Positions 45,934-55,426 of a stretch of DNA of 64,000 nt are shown here, one piece after another; positions within the stretch are counted from its first letter, which is position 1; every line of letters begins with the position of its first letter. The DNA is from CBDCYS01 sp965226245 (GTDB lineage: Bacteria; Acidobacteriota; Terriglobia; Bryobacterales; UBA6623), in contig CBDDCL010000015.1 in NCBI GenBank assembly GCA_965226245.1, positions 2,728,001 to 2,792,000 of the forward strand, given 5' to 3'. Below the pieces are notes generated by a model that saw nothing but the letters and a program-made list of their open reading frames with translations, did no database searches and was not told the origin of the DNA. The translations under genes were made by a program, and so were the position numbers.

Positions 45934-48672
45934 ATGGGAGAAGGCCGGAATCGGCTCCCCGCACTCCTGATGGGATGGATCAAGCGAAGCCTGCTGCTGC
46001 TTGTGTCCTCGGCAATACTGCCGGGTCAGACCGGCGGAAGCAGCCTTTCCGCACCCACCGGCGTTAACGCGTCGGACGGAGCCTACTCCACGAAAGTCGG
46101 CCTGTCCTGGGATCACATCCGGCATGCCACAACTTACCGGGTCTTCCGGGGGACCGAAGACGACTCCGCCTCCGCTGTCAGCATTGGAACAACTCCTTCC
46201 CTGATTTTTTTCGATTCAACAGCGCTTGCCGGCCAGACCTATCACTACTGGGTGCGGGCGGAAAACTCGAACGCCACAAGCCCCCTCAGTACCCCTGATC
46301 AAGGGTTTCGCGCCAATGGCCGGACCAGCGGCTTCGATCCCGTGCCGCCGCTCGCGCCGCCCCGCGACCCAGTCGGAAACCCCACGACAGGCGCCAAGAT
46401 CTACCTCGGCAAGACGCTGTTCTGGGAAGAGCAGCTTTCCTCGACACGGACCGTCGCCTGCGGAACTTGTCATCACGGGCGCAGCGGCGGCTCCGATCCG
46501 CGTTCGGCGATTGGCTCGTCAACTCATCCCGGGTTTGATGGCGTGTTTGGAACAGACGACGATATCACGGGCTCGCCAGGAGTACCGCTCAACCGCGCGG
46601 ACGGCGCCTATGAATGGTCTCCGATGTTCGGTTTGCGGGAGCAGGTGACTGGGCGCAAGGCTCAGTCCGCGATTAACGCCGCTTATTCCATCAGCTCGGA
46701 CGCCGGCCTGCTCTGGGACGGCAAGGCCAGCCATCAGTTCACGGACCCCCTGACCGGGGCCATAGTGATCGAAAGGGGAGCGGCGCTCGAGAGCCAAGCC
46801 CTGCTTCCCATCTTGAATACCACCGAGATGAACCACAAAGGCGCCACCTGGGCCGGCGTGGTGACCCGCCTCGCCGAGTCGCAACCGTTGGCGCTCTCGC
46901 CCTCGCTGCCGCCCGCCCTCGCCGCATGGATCGGCAGCCGCGGGTATCCTGACCTGTTCGCCGAAGCTTTCGGCACACCCGAGGTCACGCCCGTCCGTAT
47001 CGCCTTCGCGATCGCCAGCTATGAACGAACGCTCTACTCGGACAGGACACCGTTCGACGCCGTCGTCTCATCCATTGGCGGGGAGACTCCGGCCGAGAAG
47101 CGGGGCCGCGAGGTGTTCTTCGAAGCCCGCTGCCACAAGTGCCACACAGGTTCGGTGACTTCAGACCAGTCTTTCCGCAACATCGGGCTTCGTCCCTCGC
47201 AGGAGGACGCGGGCCGCGCCGAGGTCACCGGCCTTGTCTCGGAATCCGGAAGATTTCGCACGCCGAGCCTTCGCAACGTCGGACTGCGCGCTCCCTATAT
47301 GCACAACGGAAGCTTCGCCACTCTTGAAGAAGTGGTCGAATTTTACAACCGCGGCGGAGACTTCGACGACAACAAGGACGTCGGCTTCATCATGAGGCTC
47401 GGACTGAGCGCGGAAGAGAAATCCGATCTCGTCGTCTTCCTCAAGAATCAGTTGACGGACTCTCGAGTCGAGGCGGAATCCGGTCCGCTGTTTGACCGCC
47501 CGATGCTCTATTCCGAGTCCGCGCGCGTCCCTGAAATTGTAGGACCCGGCACGGCGGGCGCTGGAGGCGCCCTACCTCAGGTAGTTGCGATCGAACCGCC
47601 GTTCGCGGGCAACCCGAGTTTCACGGTAGGGTTGTTCGCCGCTCCGGCCGGCGCCCAAGCCGTGTTGGTGATCGATGAGGCCGACCCCGGCGCGGGTCCG
47701 GAGATTCCCGCCTCAGCCTCATTCGCCCGCGAGACCGTGACCGTTGACGCCGCCGAGGATGGTTCGGGCAACGGTTATGCCTCTGTAAGCTTGTCGATCC
47801 CGGACGACACTTCTCTGATAGGGACCACGCTCTTCGGCCGCTGGTTCGTGCTGGACGGCGCTGCCGCCGGTGGCGTGTCGGCGACCGCGGCATTTCGCAT
47901 GACGGTCTTCGGAGTAAGGAGACCGGCGGTTCAGGTTCTTTCCAGCGTTTCGGCCGCCAGTCTGGCGCAGGGATTCGTAGCACCCGAGTCCATCGTCAGC
48001 GGATTCGGGGTGAACCTCGCTAACGCAACCGAGGCGGCCAACTCGCTTCCGCTGCCTACGATGCTGGCGGGAATCAGCGTGTCGGTTTCCGATAGTCAGG
48101 GTAACCGGCGCCCGGCCCCGCTGTACTTCGTCTCACCTGAGCAGATCAATTACCAGATACCACCGGGGACATCGCTAGGCGAAGGCATTGTGTCCGTCCA
48201 TCGCGGCATCAATCCTTTTGCCGGTAACATCCTCGCCAGCGGGAATGTCCAGGTGGCGAATGTCGCGCCGGCGTTGTTCTCAGCTAACTCGGACGGACGC
48301 GGCACTGCCGCCGCCCTCGTCTTGCGGGTCCGATCGGACAGCTCGCGGACCTTCGAGCAAGTCGCCCGGTTTGACCCGGTGCAAGACCGCTTCGTCTCGG
48401 CGCCCATCGACCTGGGACCCGAGAGCGATCAAGTCTTCCTCATCCTGTTCGGTACTGGCATCCGGTTCCGCGGTTCCCAGGCGGTCACGGCAACGGTCGG
48501 AGGCGAGACTGCGGAGGTTCTGTTCGCGGGAGCACAGCCCGAATTCATCGGCGTCGATCAAATCAATTTGCGCCTTCCCCGGAGCCTTGCCGGTCGCGGC
48601 GACGTCGATATCGTCATCACCGTGGACGGTGAAACGGCCAACACAGTGCGGATCAATGTCTTTGTCTTTTGA
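45934..48672 (+). CDS. di-heme cytochrome c peroxidase fused to FN3 and TIGR03437 domains
   Basis: 912 aa. Signal peptide (KRSLLLLVSSAILPGQ, after either start at 45934 or at 45970), a fibronectin-III-like domain (~38-128), a MauG/CcpA-type di-heme peroxidase module (~140-485) with heme motifs CGTCH (176-180) and CHKCH (400-404) and the calcium-site-like SFRNIGLRPSQEDAG/TPSLRNVGLRAPYMHNG, a linker, and a C-terminal TIGR03437 domain (~675-912). Cytochrome peroxidases normally have 330-450 residues, so the flanking beta domains are an acidobacterial elaboration. It may anchor or display the enzyme at the cell surface. No electron-donor gene is adjacent. Confidence 0.88.
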   Translation: MGEGRNRLPALLMGWIKRSLLLLVSSAILPGQTGGSSLSAPTGVNASDGAYSTKVGLSWDHIRHATTYRVFRGTEDDSASAVSIGTTPSLIFFDSTALAGQTYHYWVRAENSNATSPLSTPDQGFRANGRTSGFDPVPPLAPPRDPVGNPTTGAKIYLGKTLFWEEQLSSTRTVACGTCHHGRSGGSDPRSAIGSSTHPGFDGVFGTDDDITGSPGVPLNRADGAYEWSPMFGLREQVTGRKAQSAINAAYSISSDAGLLWDGKASHQFTDPLTGAIVIERGAALESQALLPILNTTEMNHKGATWAGVVTRLAESQPLALSPSLPPALAAWIGSRGYPDLFAEAFGTPEVTPVRIAFAIASYERTLYSDRTPFDAVVSSIGGETPAEKRGREVFFEARCHKCHTGSVTSDQSFRNIGLRPSQEDAGRAEVTGLVSESGRFRTPSLRNVGLRAPYMHNGSFATLEEVVEFYNRGGDFDDNKDVGFIMRLGLSAEEKSDLVVFLKNQLTDSRVEAESGPLFDRPMLYSESARVPEIVGPGTAGAGGALPQVVAIEPPFAGNPSFTVGLFAAPAGAQAVLVIDEADPGAGPEIPASASFARETVTVDAAEDGSGNGYASVSLSIPDDTSLIGTTLFGRWFVLDGAAAGGVSATAAFRMTVFGVRRPAVQVLSSVSAASLAQGFVAPESIVSGFGVNLANATEAANSLPLPTMLAGISVSVSDSQGNRRPAPLYFVSPEQINYQIPPGTSLGEGIVSVHRGINPFAGNILASGNVQVANVAPALFSANSDGRGTAAALVLRVRSDSSRTFEQVARFDPVQDRFVSAPIDLGPESDQVFLILFGTGIRFRGSQAVTATVGGETAEVLFAGAQPEFIGVDQINLRLPRSLAGRGDVDIVITVDGETANTVRINVFVF

Positions 48673-48866
48673 TCTGCCGCGTCCTATGAAACCGCCCGCT
48701 CGAACCAGCTAGCGCTTTCTTCCAACGAATTGAAGCCGCAGGCTATAATTAAAACCAGCGAGACCCAAGAACAAGCTGTTAGCGGCGCCGCCGAGAATCT
48801 GCTTCGCGAGGGTTTCAATCGGCAGCGTCAAGCGTGGAACAACCGGCTCTAGTAAACTCGATAGAG

Positions 48867-49652
48867 ATGCACTGTCCTACAACACGCCGTGCCTTCCTGC
48901 TGGGCCCTGCAGGGTTTGCGCTTCTCCGCGCCGCGGAGCCCGGAGCGTTCCGCGCCCTCGAAGTCAACCATGTAGCCCTGCGAGTGAGCAATCTGGCGCG
49001 TTCGGAAGAGTTCTACCGCACACGCTTCGGCGCGCCGGGAATCATCTTCGAGAAGCCGGGACAGCGCTACATGCGCATGGGCAAGAACTTCGTCGCCTTG
49101 TTCCAGAAGGGCGAGCCCGCGATGGACCACTTCGCCATCTCGATCGAAGGCTACGATCCTGACGCGGCGGAAGCGAAAACGCGTTCGATGGGGCTCGAGA
49201 CGCGGCGGTCGAGTTCATTCGTCTACGTTCACGATCCGGACGGCATCGAGGTGCAGATCACGCATGCCGAGCACGAGATGGCCTCGCCGTTGGTGCGCAA
49301 AGCACCTGCCTCTTCGACGTTTGCCGCGACAGGGGTGAATCACGTCGCGTTGAGCGTGAGCGATGTGGCGCGATCGCGCATGTTTTATCAGCGGCTTTTT
49401 GGCCTGCCGCTGATTTCCGAGTCGGCCAACAACTGCTTCCTCGGAATCAACCACAACTTCTTAGCATTGTTCCGTGGCCGGCCGACCGGGCTGAATCACT
49501 TTTGCCTGTCGATCGAAGACTACAATCCGGACAAAGCGGTAGCAACTCTCAAGGACCAGGGGCTGCGTCCCGAACGCCGCAGCAACCGGGTGTACTTCCC
49601 CGACCCAGACGGCCTAACGGTGCAGATAGCCGCCTCAAGCCACCAGCCCTGA
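48867..49652 (+). CDS. twin-VOC (glyoxalase/dioxygenase-fold) protein with Tat-like signal
   Basis: 261 aa from the ATG at 48867. The N-terminus TTRRAFLLGPAGFALLRAA resembles a Tat signal (RR motif) and is a reason to prefer this start over GTG 48834. Two vicinal-oxygen-chelate domains follow: VNHVALRVSNLARSEEFY ... VYVHDPDGIEVQITHAE, and VNHVALSVSDVARSRMFY ... YFPDPDGLTVQIA. Metal-ligand-type His residues are at the start of each unit, with an acidic residue near each end. Substrate unknown: family members act as dioxygenases, glyoxalases or resistance proteins. It is single and plausibly exported. Confidence 0.8.
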   Translation: MHCPTTRRAFLLGPAGFALLRAAEPGAFRALEVNHVALRVSNLARSEEFYRTRFGAPGIIFEKPGQRYMRMGKNFVALFQKGEPAMDHFAISIEGYDPDAAEAKTRSMGLETRRSSSFVYVHDPDGIEVQITHAEHEMASPLVRKAPASSTFAATGVNHVALSVSDVARSRMFYQRLFGLPLISESANNCFLGINHNFLALFRGRPTGLNHFCLSIEDYNPDKAVATLKDQGLRPERRSNRVYFPDPDGLTVQIAASSHQP

Positions 49653-49726
49653 CCCAGCTCAGCGCCGAGCAAGCCTGATCCCTCCTGTCCCGATTCCCCC
49701 TCCGGTTGCCGCCCGGCTTACAAAGC

Positions 49727-50007
49727 TCACACGAGGCTGAGGTGAACTCTGCGTCCCAAGGCGGCGGCGGCTTTTTGCATGGTGTGGAGAGTGACGCTGG
49801 TGTTCTGGCGATCGAGCAAGCGGTCGAGCGCTCGTCGGCTCGTTTTCATCCTGGCCGCCATGGCCGTCTGGTCAGGTTCTCGTTCTCCATGGCGACGCGG
49901 ATTTGGTCGGCGAGGATTTCCTTGATGGCCTGAGCCTCTACGTCCTCGCGAATGCCCAACTCGTCGAGGAAGTCGGAGAATGGCTGCCCGCGGTGTTTGG
50001 GTTTCAT
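49727..50007 (-). pseudogene. XRE-type antitoxin (HigA-like) with frameshift
   Basis: From ATG 50007 the frame encodes MKPKHRGQPFSDFLDELG ... IRVAMENENLT, then breaks near 49868. The next frame continues QTAMAARMKTSRRALDRLLD ... LHTMQKAAAALGRRVHLSLV and ends with TGA at 49727-49729. Together they form a typical ~93-aa HTH antitoxin (helix-turn-helix in AMAARMKTSRRALDRLL). The region just upstream (minus strand) lacks a recognisable RelE toxin, so the module is broken on both sides. The short gene overlaps a small upstream ORF by an ATGA junction. Confidence 0.75.
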
Positions 50008-50190
50008 TGATCAGTGCCTGAAGTCATTCGTGTGTCGGCTGGTTGCCAGCACAGACTGCGATAGAAGACAGAGATGGTCTCCTGAGTTGCTAAGACCATT
50101 TTGCCATTTTTGCACACGGAACTTCGATCTGTTCGGTGGCCTCGGTTTGACCCGTCCCTTGCGTTCTGGGCTCTGAAATCGGGTACCCTC

Positions 50191-51642
50191 CTACGCCAGC
50201 AGCTTCTCGACCACATTTCCCGACACATCCGTCAACCGAAAATCGCGGCCTTGATGCTTGTACGTTAGCTTCTTGTGGTCGAAGCCCAGGGTGTGGAGCA
50301 GGGTTGCCTGCAGGTCGTGAACGTGGACCGGGTCTTCATCGACGTGGAGGCACAGGTCGTCGGTCTTGCCGTGGACGTAGCCTCCGCGCATGCCGCCGCC
50401 CGCCATCCACATGCTGAAGGCGTGGGGATTATGGTCGCGTCCGGCGTTGGCGGCTTCTTCGGGCTTGCGGATCTCGACCATCGGAGTACGCCCGAATTCC
50501 CCGCCCCAAACCACCAGCGTCTCATCGAGCAAACCGCGCTGCTTGAGGTCCTTGATGAGTGCGGCCGTGGGCTGGTCGACCTCTTCGAGGCGCTTCGGCA
50601 TTTTTCGTTTGAGGTAGGTGTGGTCGTCCCAACTGGCGTCCATCATCAGCACGAAACGCACGCCGCGTTCAACCATGCGCCGGGCGAGCAAACAGTTCGT
50701 CGCGAACTGACGGCGGTGCTCGTTGCCGGAGTCGAGCCCGTACATTGCCAGAGTGGCTTCGGATTCATTTGAGAAGTCCATCAAGTCCGGGCCCTCGGTC
50801 TGCATCCGGAAGGCCAGTTCGTAGGAGGCGATGCGCGAGGCGATTTCGCGGTCACCGGTCGTCTCGTAGCGCTCGGCATTGAGGTCGCGCACGACGTCAA
50901 GAGTGGCTTTCTGCGATTCGCGGTTCACGCCCGCCGGGTTGGACAGATAAAGAATCGGGTCGCCCTGATTGCGGAAGACCGTGCCTTGATAGTGCGACGG
51001 CAGGAAACCGTTCGAGAAGTTGGTGGCGCCGCCGCTAGTTCCCTTCCCCGAAGAAAGGACAACAAATCCTGGGAGGTTTTGTGATTCACTGCCGAGGCCG
51101 TAGAGCACCCAAGCTCCCATGGTTGGGCGTCCGAATTGGATGCTGCCGGTAAACAGAAGTAACTGCCCCGGGTGATGGTTGAACGCGCCGGTGTGCATCG
51201 AGCGCACCAGCGTGATGTCGTCGGCGACCGAGCCCAGATGCGGGCAAAGCTCGGACAGCTCCATCCCCGACTGCCCGTAGCGACGGAATTTGAAGGCGCT
51301 GGCCATGACCTTTGCCGTGGGCTTGATGAAGGCCAGCTTGAGATTCTTGGTCATCGACGGCGGCAGGGTCTCGCCATCGTATTTCTCAAGCGCCGGCTTG
51401 GGATCGAATAGCTCGTACTGGCTGGGTCCGCCTTCCATGAACATGTAGATGATGCTCTTGGCTTTGGGAGCGAAGTGGGGCCGGCGGGGGGCGAGCGGGT
51501 TTTCGGCCGCCAGCGTGCCCGCAGCGGCGGTGAGTCCGTCGGCGGCCAGCAGGTCGGCCAGAGCGACGGCTCCGATGCCGTTGGCGCAATTGCCTAGGAA
51601 ATCGCGGCGTGATTGGATTTGTTTGTATTGTTGCCAGTTCAT
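50191..51642 (-). CDS. DUF1501 protein with Tat signal (second locus)
   Basis: 483 aa from ATG 51642. Tat-like SRRDFLGNCANGIGAVALADLLAADG, then the DUF1501 signatures IIYMFMEGGPSQYELFDPKPAL, HTGAFNHHPGQLLLFTGS and GGEFGRTPMVEIR. Compared with the first DUF1501 at 29096 it is longer (483 against 459 aa) and has a different central region, so they are paralogues of different subgroups. It follows the DUF1549/DUF1553 gene (stop 51742) on the same strand. Confidence 0.9.
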   Translation of the reverse strand: MNWQQYKQIQSRRDFLGNCANGIGAVALADLLAADGLTAAAGTLAAENPLAPRRPHFAPKAKSIIYMFMEGGPSQYELFDPKPALEKYDGETLPPSMTKNLKLAFIKPTAKVMASAFKFRRYGQSGMELSELCPHLGSVADDITLVRSMHTGAFNHHPGQLLLFTGSIQFGRPTMGAWVLYGLGSESQNLPGFVVLSSGKGTSGGATNFSNGFLPSHYQGTVFRNQGDPILYLSNPAGVNRESQKATLDVVRDLNAERYETTGDREIASRIASYELAFRMQTEGPDLMDFSNESEATLAMYGLDSGNEHRRQFATNCLLARRMVERGVRFVLMMDASWDDHTYLKRKMPKRLEEVDQPTAALIKDLKQRGLLDETLVVWGGEFGRTPMVEIRKPEEAANAGRDHNPHAFSMWMAGGGMRGGYVHGKTDDLCLHVDEDPVHVHDLQATLLHTLGFDHKKLTYKHQGRDFRLTDVSGNVVEKLLA

Positions 51643-51741
51643 GATGTTCGACTCGCTCGATCTTGATCGCCTGGGCGCTGCTTGCCGGCCTCGGATGGTG
51701 GGCCGGAGGCCCAAAACGGCACGCCGGAGGCATGCGCCACG

Positions 51742-54297
51742 TCATTCTCTGGTAATAAATTCGTCCAGGTTCATCAAGGCCCGGCTCACGCTGACCCAGG
51801 CGGCTGCCTCCTCGGGCGCTACTTGGGGTGCGTGGAAGGACGCCGCCTCCGCCCGCGCTGCTTCGTCTGCCGAGAAGATTCTCCTTTGCTGCTCGAAGTA
51901 AGTCGCGAGGCGATCGGCTTCACGGCTGCTTGGCTTTCGGCTCAGGCACAGGCGGTAGGCATGCGCCAGCCGATCGCGGAATTCGTCACCCGGCGCCTCG
52001 GCCAGCACGCGGGCCGCCAGTCTTTGCGCCGCCTCGAAGAAGACGGGGTCGTTGAGCAGATTCAGCGCTTGCAAAGCCGTGTTCGACCGCGTGCGCCGCG
52101 GAGCCGTCGTCAGCGTGTTGGGTGCGTCAAAGTTCATCAGCATCGGATAGGGCGTCGTTCGCTGAAAGTGAACATAGATTCCGCGGCGGTAGCGCTCAGG
52201 CCCCGTGCTCACAACCCAGTTTTTCTTAGAGTAACCCAGCTCGGCTACGCCCGCGGGTTGGGGAGGAAACACGCTCTTCCCCCCTATTTTGGGATAGAGC
52301 AATCCACTGACTTGGAGCGCGTTATCGCGAACCAGCTCGGCGGGCAGGCGCAGGCGGTTCTGCCGTGCCAGCAGTTTGTTGGCGGGATCTTTTTCCCCGG
52401 CATCGGAGCGGGCGCGCGACGACTGGCGATAAGTAGCCGAGGTCACGATTAGGCGGTGCATTTCCTTTTGGCTCCAGCCCCGGGCCACGAATTCCGATGC
52501 CAGCCAGTCAAGCAAAGCCGGATGAGTGGGAAGCTCGCCTTGGGTTCCAAAGTCTTCCGCGGTGCGCACGATCCCGCGGCCGAAAAACTCTTGCCACATG
52601 CGGTTGACGGTGACGCGAGGCGTGAGCGGGTTCTTCTCGCTCGCCAGCCATTCAGCCAAGCGCAACCGCGGATGCTTGTCGCCCGGATCCAGCGGCGGCA
52701 GCACTCCAGGAGTCATCGGCTGGACTTCGATTCCCGGCGCCTGATAGTCGCCGCGAAGCGCGACATGAGTCGGGACGGGCTCGGACCGCTCGATCATCGT
52801 GTAGGCGCGCGTCCGGGCGGGCAGCGACTTCTCGAGTTCTTGAAGTTCGCCGCGAGCCTTTTCAATTCGCTTCTTGATTTCCTCGTTCTTCGTGTAATCA
52901 GGGCCGATGCGCCGCAGAAACCAATCGGTGATCTTGTCGCGCTCCAACTGCGTGAGTTCCCCAGGGTCGGCGCGAATCGTCCAATCAGCGCGGTCGTTTC
53001 CGGCGCGCCACTCAGTCACCGAATGATCCCAGTCCGTGTTGAGGCCCGGACGGTCCATCGCCGAGATGATGTTTTTGTGCCAGCGGGCCTGCAGTTCCGG
53101 AATGCCGGCTTCTTCGAGTATCTTTCGCCACTTGGCGTAGTATCCCGGCAGCACCCGCAGGAGCGGACCCCGCTCGCCGGGCAGGGGCGCCTCGATGTCA
53201 CGTTCGACCGTGTTGTGGAAGAACGCGTACATCTGATAGAACTCCTGCTGCGTGAGCGGGTCGTACTTGTGGTCGTGGCACTGCGCGCAGCCCACGGTCA
53301 CTCCGAGCCAGACCGTGCTGAGCGTGTTGATGCGATCAACGGTTTCCTCGAAGCGCTTTTCTCCGGCTTTGACTCCGGCCTCGCGGTTTTTCGTGCCATT
53401 GCGGAGCAGCCCGGTGGCCACGCGCTGCTCGACCGTTGCGTTCGGCAGGAGGTCGCCGGCAATCTGCTCGATCGTAAACTGATCGAACGGCATGTTGCGG
53501 TTGAGGGCATCAATCACCCAATGACGCCAGCGCCAGGCGTGCGGCCGGATCAAATCTTTCTCGTAGCCGTCGCTATCGGCGTAGCGGGCCGCGTCGAGCC
53601 AGTGCAAGGCCCATTTTTCCCCGTAGTGCTGTGATTGCAGCAAACGGTCGACAACCTTCTCGTAGGCGCGGCCGCTGGGGCTGTTGACAAAGGCCTCGAC
53701 CTCGGCGGGGCTGGGTGGCAGGCCGATCAGGTCAAAGTAGACCCGCCGGATGAGAGTCGTCGTCTCTGCTTCGGGCGACGGCTTGAGGCCCTTCGCATTC
53801 AGTTTCGCTAGGACAAAATGATCGACGGCATTCCTTGCCCAAGAAGCGTCACTGACTTTTGGCAGCGGCGGGCGACCGACGGGCTGGAAGGACCAATGTT
53901 TTTCCTTCCCCGGGAGCGTGGCCGACGCGGGCTTGGAGAACTCCTCCCAAGCGGCTCCTTCGTCGATCCATTGCCGCAGCAGCTCGATTTCGGCCGCTGG
54001 CACCGGCGAATCGCCGGGCGGCATTCTGAAGCCTTCTTTGCCGCTGGTCACCCGCTCTATCAGCCTGCTCGCACCGCTGTTGCCCGGCAGGATCACCGCG
54101 CCCGAATATCCGCCCTTGAGCGCGGCGCCCTTTTGGTCAAGCCGCAAACCGTTCATCTGCTGGGAAGGGCCGTGGCAGGCGTAACAGCGTTTGTGAAAGA
54201 TAGGCTCGATGCCGGACGCGAAATCCACCGCGGCCGGTGCGGCCGGCATGCTAGCCAATGCCGCAAAAGCGAGTACGATAGGACTGCACCAGCGCAT
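51742..54297 (-). CDS. PSCyt1-DUF1549-DUF1553 (PSD1) protein
   Basis: 851 aa. Signal peptide (MRWCSPIVLAFAALASMPAAPA), planctomycete-type cytochrome domain with CYACHG (~38-43), then DUF1549 (~150-390; includes HWLDAARYADSDGYEKD and GCAQCHDHKYDP) and DUF1553 (~545-800; LRLAEWLASEKNPLTPRVTVNRMWQEFFG in parts). This is the standard five-part architecture of these secreted proteins, more complete than the paralogue at 26417 (which has Big2 domains instead of the PSCyt1 domain). It is the first gene of a two-gene operon with the DUF1501 gene. Confidence 0.9.
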   Translation of the reverse strand: MRWCSPIVLAFAALASMPAAPAAVDFASGIEPIFHKRCYACHGPSQQMNGLRLDQKGAALKGGYSGAVILPGNSGASRLIERVTSGKEGFRMPPGDSPVPAAEIELLRQWIDEGAAWEEFSKPASATLPGKEKHWSFQPVGRPPLPKVSDASWARNAVDHFVLAKLNAKGLKPSPEAETTTLIRRVYFDLIGLPPSPAEVEAFVNSPSGRAYEKVVDRLLQSQHYGEKWALHWLDAARYADSDGYEKDLIRPHAWRWRHWVIDALNRNMPFDQFTIEQIAGDLLPNATVEQRVATGLLRNGTKNREAGVKAGEKRFEETVDRINTLSTVWLGVTVGCAQCHDHKYDPLTQQEFYQMYAFFHNTVERDIEAPLPGERGPLLRVLPGYYAKWRKILEEAGIPELQARWHKNIISAMDRPGLNTDWDHSVTEWRAGNDRADWTIRADPGELTQLERDKITDWFLRRIGPDYTKNEEIKKRIEKARGELQELEKSLPARTRAYTMIERSEPVPTHVALRGDYQAPGIEVQPMTPGVLPPLDPGDKHPRLRLAEWLASEKNPLTPRVTVNRMWQEFFGRGIVRTAEDFGTQGELPTHPALLDWLASEFVARGWSQKEMHRLIVTSATYRQSSRARSDAGEKDPANKLLARQNRLRLPAELVRDNALQVSGLLYPKIGGKSVFPPQPAGVAELGYSKKNWVVSTGPERYRRGIYVHFQRTTPYPMLMNFDAPNTLTTAPRRTRSNTALQALNLLNDPVFFEAAQRLAARVLAEAPGDEFRDRLAHAYRLCLSRKPSSREADRLATYFEQQRRIFSADEAARAEAASFHAPQVAPEEAAAWVSVSRALMNLDEFITRE

Positions 54298-54363
54298 TAA
54301 GTCTATTTTAGAAGGAAGATCCCGGTCGCGACGAGCAACGTTGCTGCTGAAAGAGGTGTTCTC

Positions 54364-54540
54364 ATGGCAAGTTCCAGTTATGTTGGCCGATTTGGTCTGG
54401 CAGTCTGTGTCCTCCTTGTCGCGGGAGCGGGCCTGCTTCTAGTCCGAAGTTCCAGGGGCCGATTTCGGCGTAAGAGTAACCAACGAAAGGGAGTTAGGGC
54501 CGGTTTGGGGTGGTCTCGAAGTGCTTTTTGTAGCCACTAA
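54364..54540 (+). CDS. possible small membrane protein or truncated gene start
   Basis: 58 codons from ATG with an AAAGAGGTG Shine-Dalgarno, divergent from the PSD1 gene. MASSSYVGRFGLAVCVLLVAGAGLLLV is a signal/transmembrane helix followed by a basic tail ending at TAA 54538. The tail (SRGRFRRKSNQRKG...) does not resemble an ordinary domain, so it may be a genuine short protein or the remains of a longer gene cut by the IS630 element downstream. Confidence 0.35.
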   Translation: MASSSYVGRFGLAVCVLLVAGAGLLLVRSSRGRFRRKSNQRKGVRAGLGWSRSAFCSH

Positions 54541-54652
54541 CTAGTGACTTTCTTCTGGACTTGTTGCTCTAAAGTTGCTATAATGTCTTTATTCCATCTA
54601 GATCAGGTGCTGTTCATGTAGCCACCACTACTCGCCGCTACAAAAACAAAAT

Positions 54653-55267
54653 CTATACCTCCCCATGGGTCATCGTTCCGCAGCGCCCCTTCTTGAGCGG
54701 CAAGCCCGGCTGGGTCCGATCCAAGGCCTGAATCTGACTCTTCTCGTCCAGGCACAACACGATCGCCTGTTGGGGCGGATTCAAATACAGCCCGACCACG
54801 TCGGTCAGTTTTTCCAGGAACTTGGGATCGCGCGACAGCTTAAAGCTCTTCACCCGATGGGGCTTGAGATGGTGGGCTTGCCAGATGTTGTGGATGGTGG
54901 ACTTGCTGACCCCCTGGCTCTTGGCCATCGTGCGGCAACTCCAATGCGTCATCCCTTTGGGCTTGGTCTGCAGGGTGGCATCCACAATGGCGGCGATCTT
55001 GTCGAGGTCATAGCGGGGCTTGCGCCCGCGACCGGGGGCGATCTCCCACAGACCGTCGAGTCGCTGTTGGGTAAAGCGCTGGCGCCACAGAATGACGGTC
55101 TTGCGGTTGACGGACAACTGCTTGGCAATGGCGACATCGGAGAGACCCTGGCTCGAAGCCAGCACGATGCGGCAGCGCAGGGCTACCTGCTGAGGCGTGC
55201 CATGGGCGGCGATCCATTGCTGAATCTGCTGCTGCTCTGAGGGCGAAAGTTCGCGGGGAGAAGCCAT
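54653..55267 (-). pseudogene. IS630-family transposase, 3'-truncated
   Basis: 204 codons from ATG 55267: N-terminal HTH (LSPSEQQQIQQWIAAHG ... LSVNRKTVILWRQRF) and the first part of the DDE catalytic domain with LCLDEKSQIQALDRTQPGLPL (first Asp). The frame ends after GRCGTMTHGEV where the sequence changes abruptly at about 54665; the second Asp and Glu are gone. IS630 transposases have ~340 aa. The right flank (55268-55320) with GTCTGTTTGTCCAGTTATTTG is likely its terminal region. Confidence 0.8.
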
Positions 55268-55330
55268 ACCCCAGCATACGATAAACCGGTCTGTTTGTCC
55301 AGTTATTTGTTGGACACTACACTAGCGGAT

Positions 55331-55426
55331 ATGGAAGATGCCGAAATCGCCCGCGAGCGTCTAAGAAACCCAGCCCGGCGCTGGCCTCTCAAAGACCTCG
55401 AGCAGGAGCGTGACCTGGAAAGTTGA
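55331..55426 (+). pseudogene. antitoxin C-terminal remnant upstream of RelE
   Basis: Frame starting at ATG 55331 encodes the C-terminus of a RelB/DinJ-like or CopG-type antitoxin (MEDAEIARERLRNPARRWP, ending KDLEQERDLES), stopping at TGA 55424-55426. Typical full-length homologs have ~80 residues with an N-terminal ribbon-helix-helix that is missing here. The truncation point coincides with the end of the IS630 sequence. It overlaps the toxin start by 17 nt. Confidence 0.6.

Noticed and set aside
49868..49900. Selenocysteine readthrough at the TGA of the XRE gene
   Set aside because: The downstream family-like sequence is in another frame, so a frameshift explains the break and an in-frame UGA does not.
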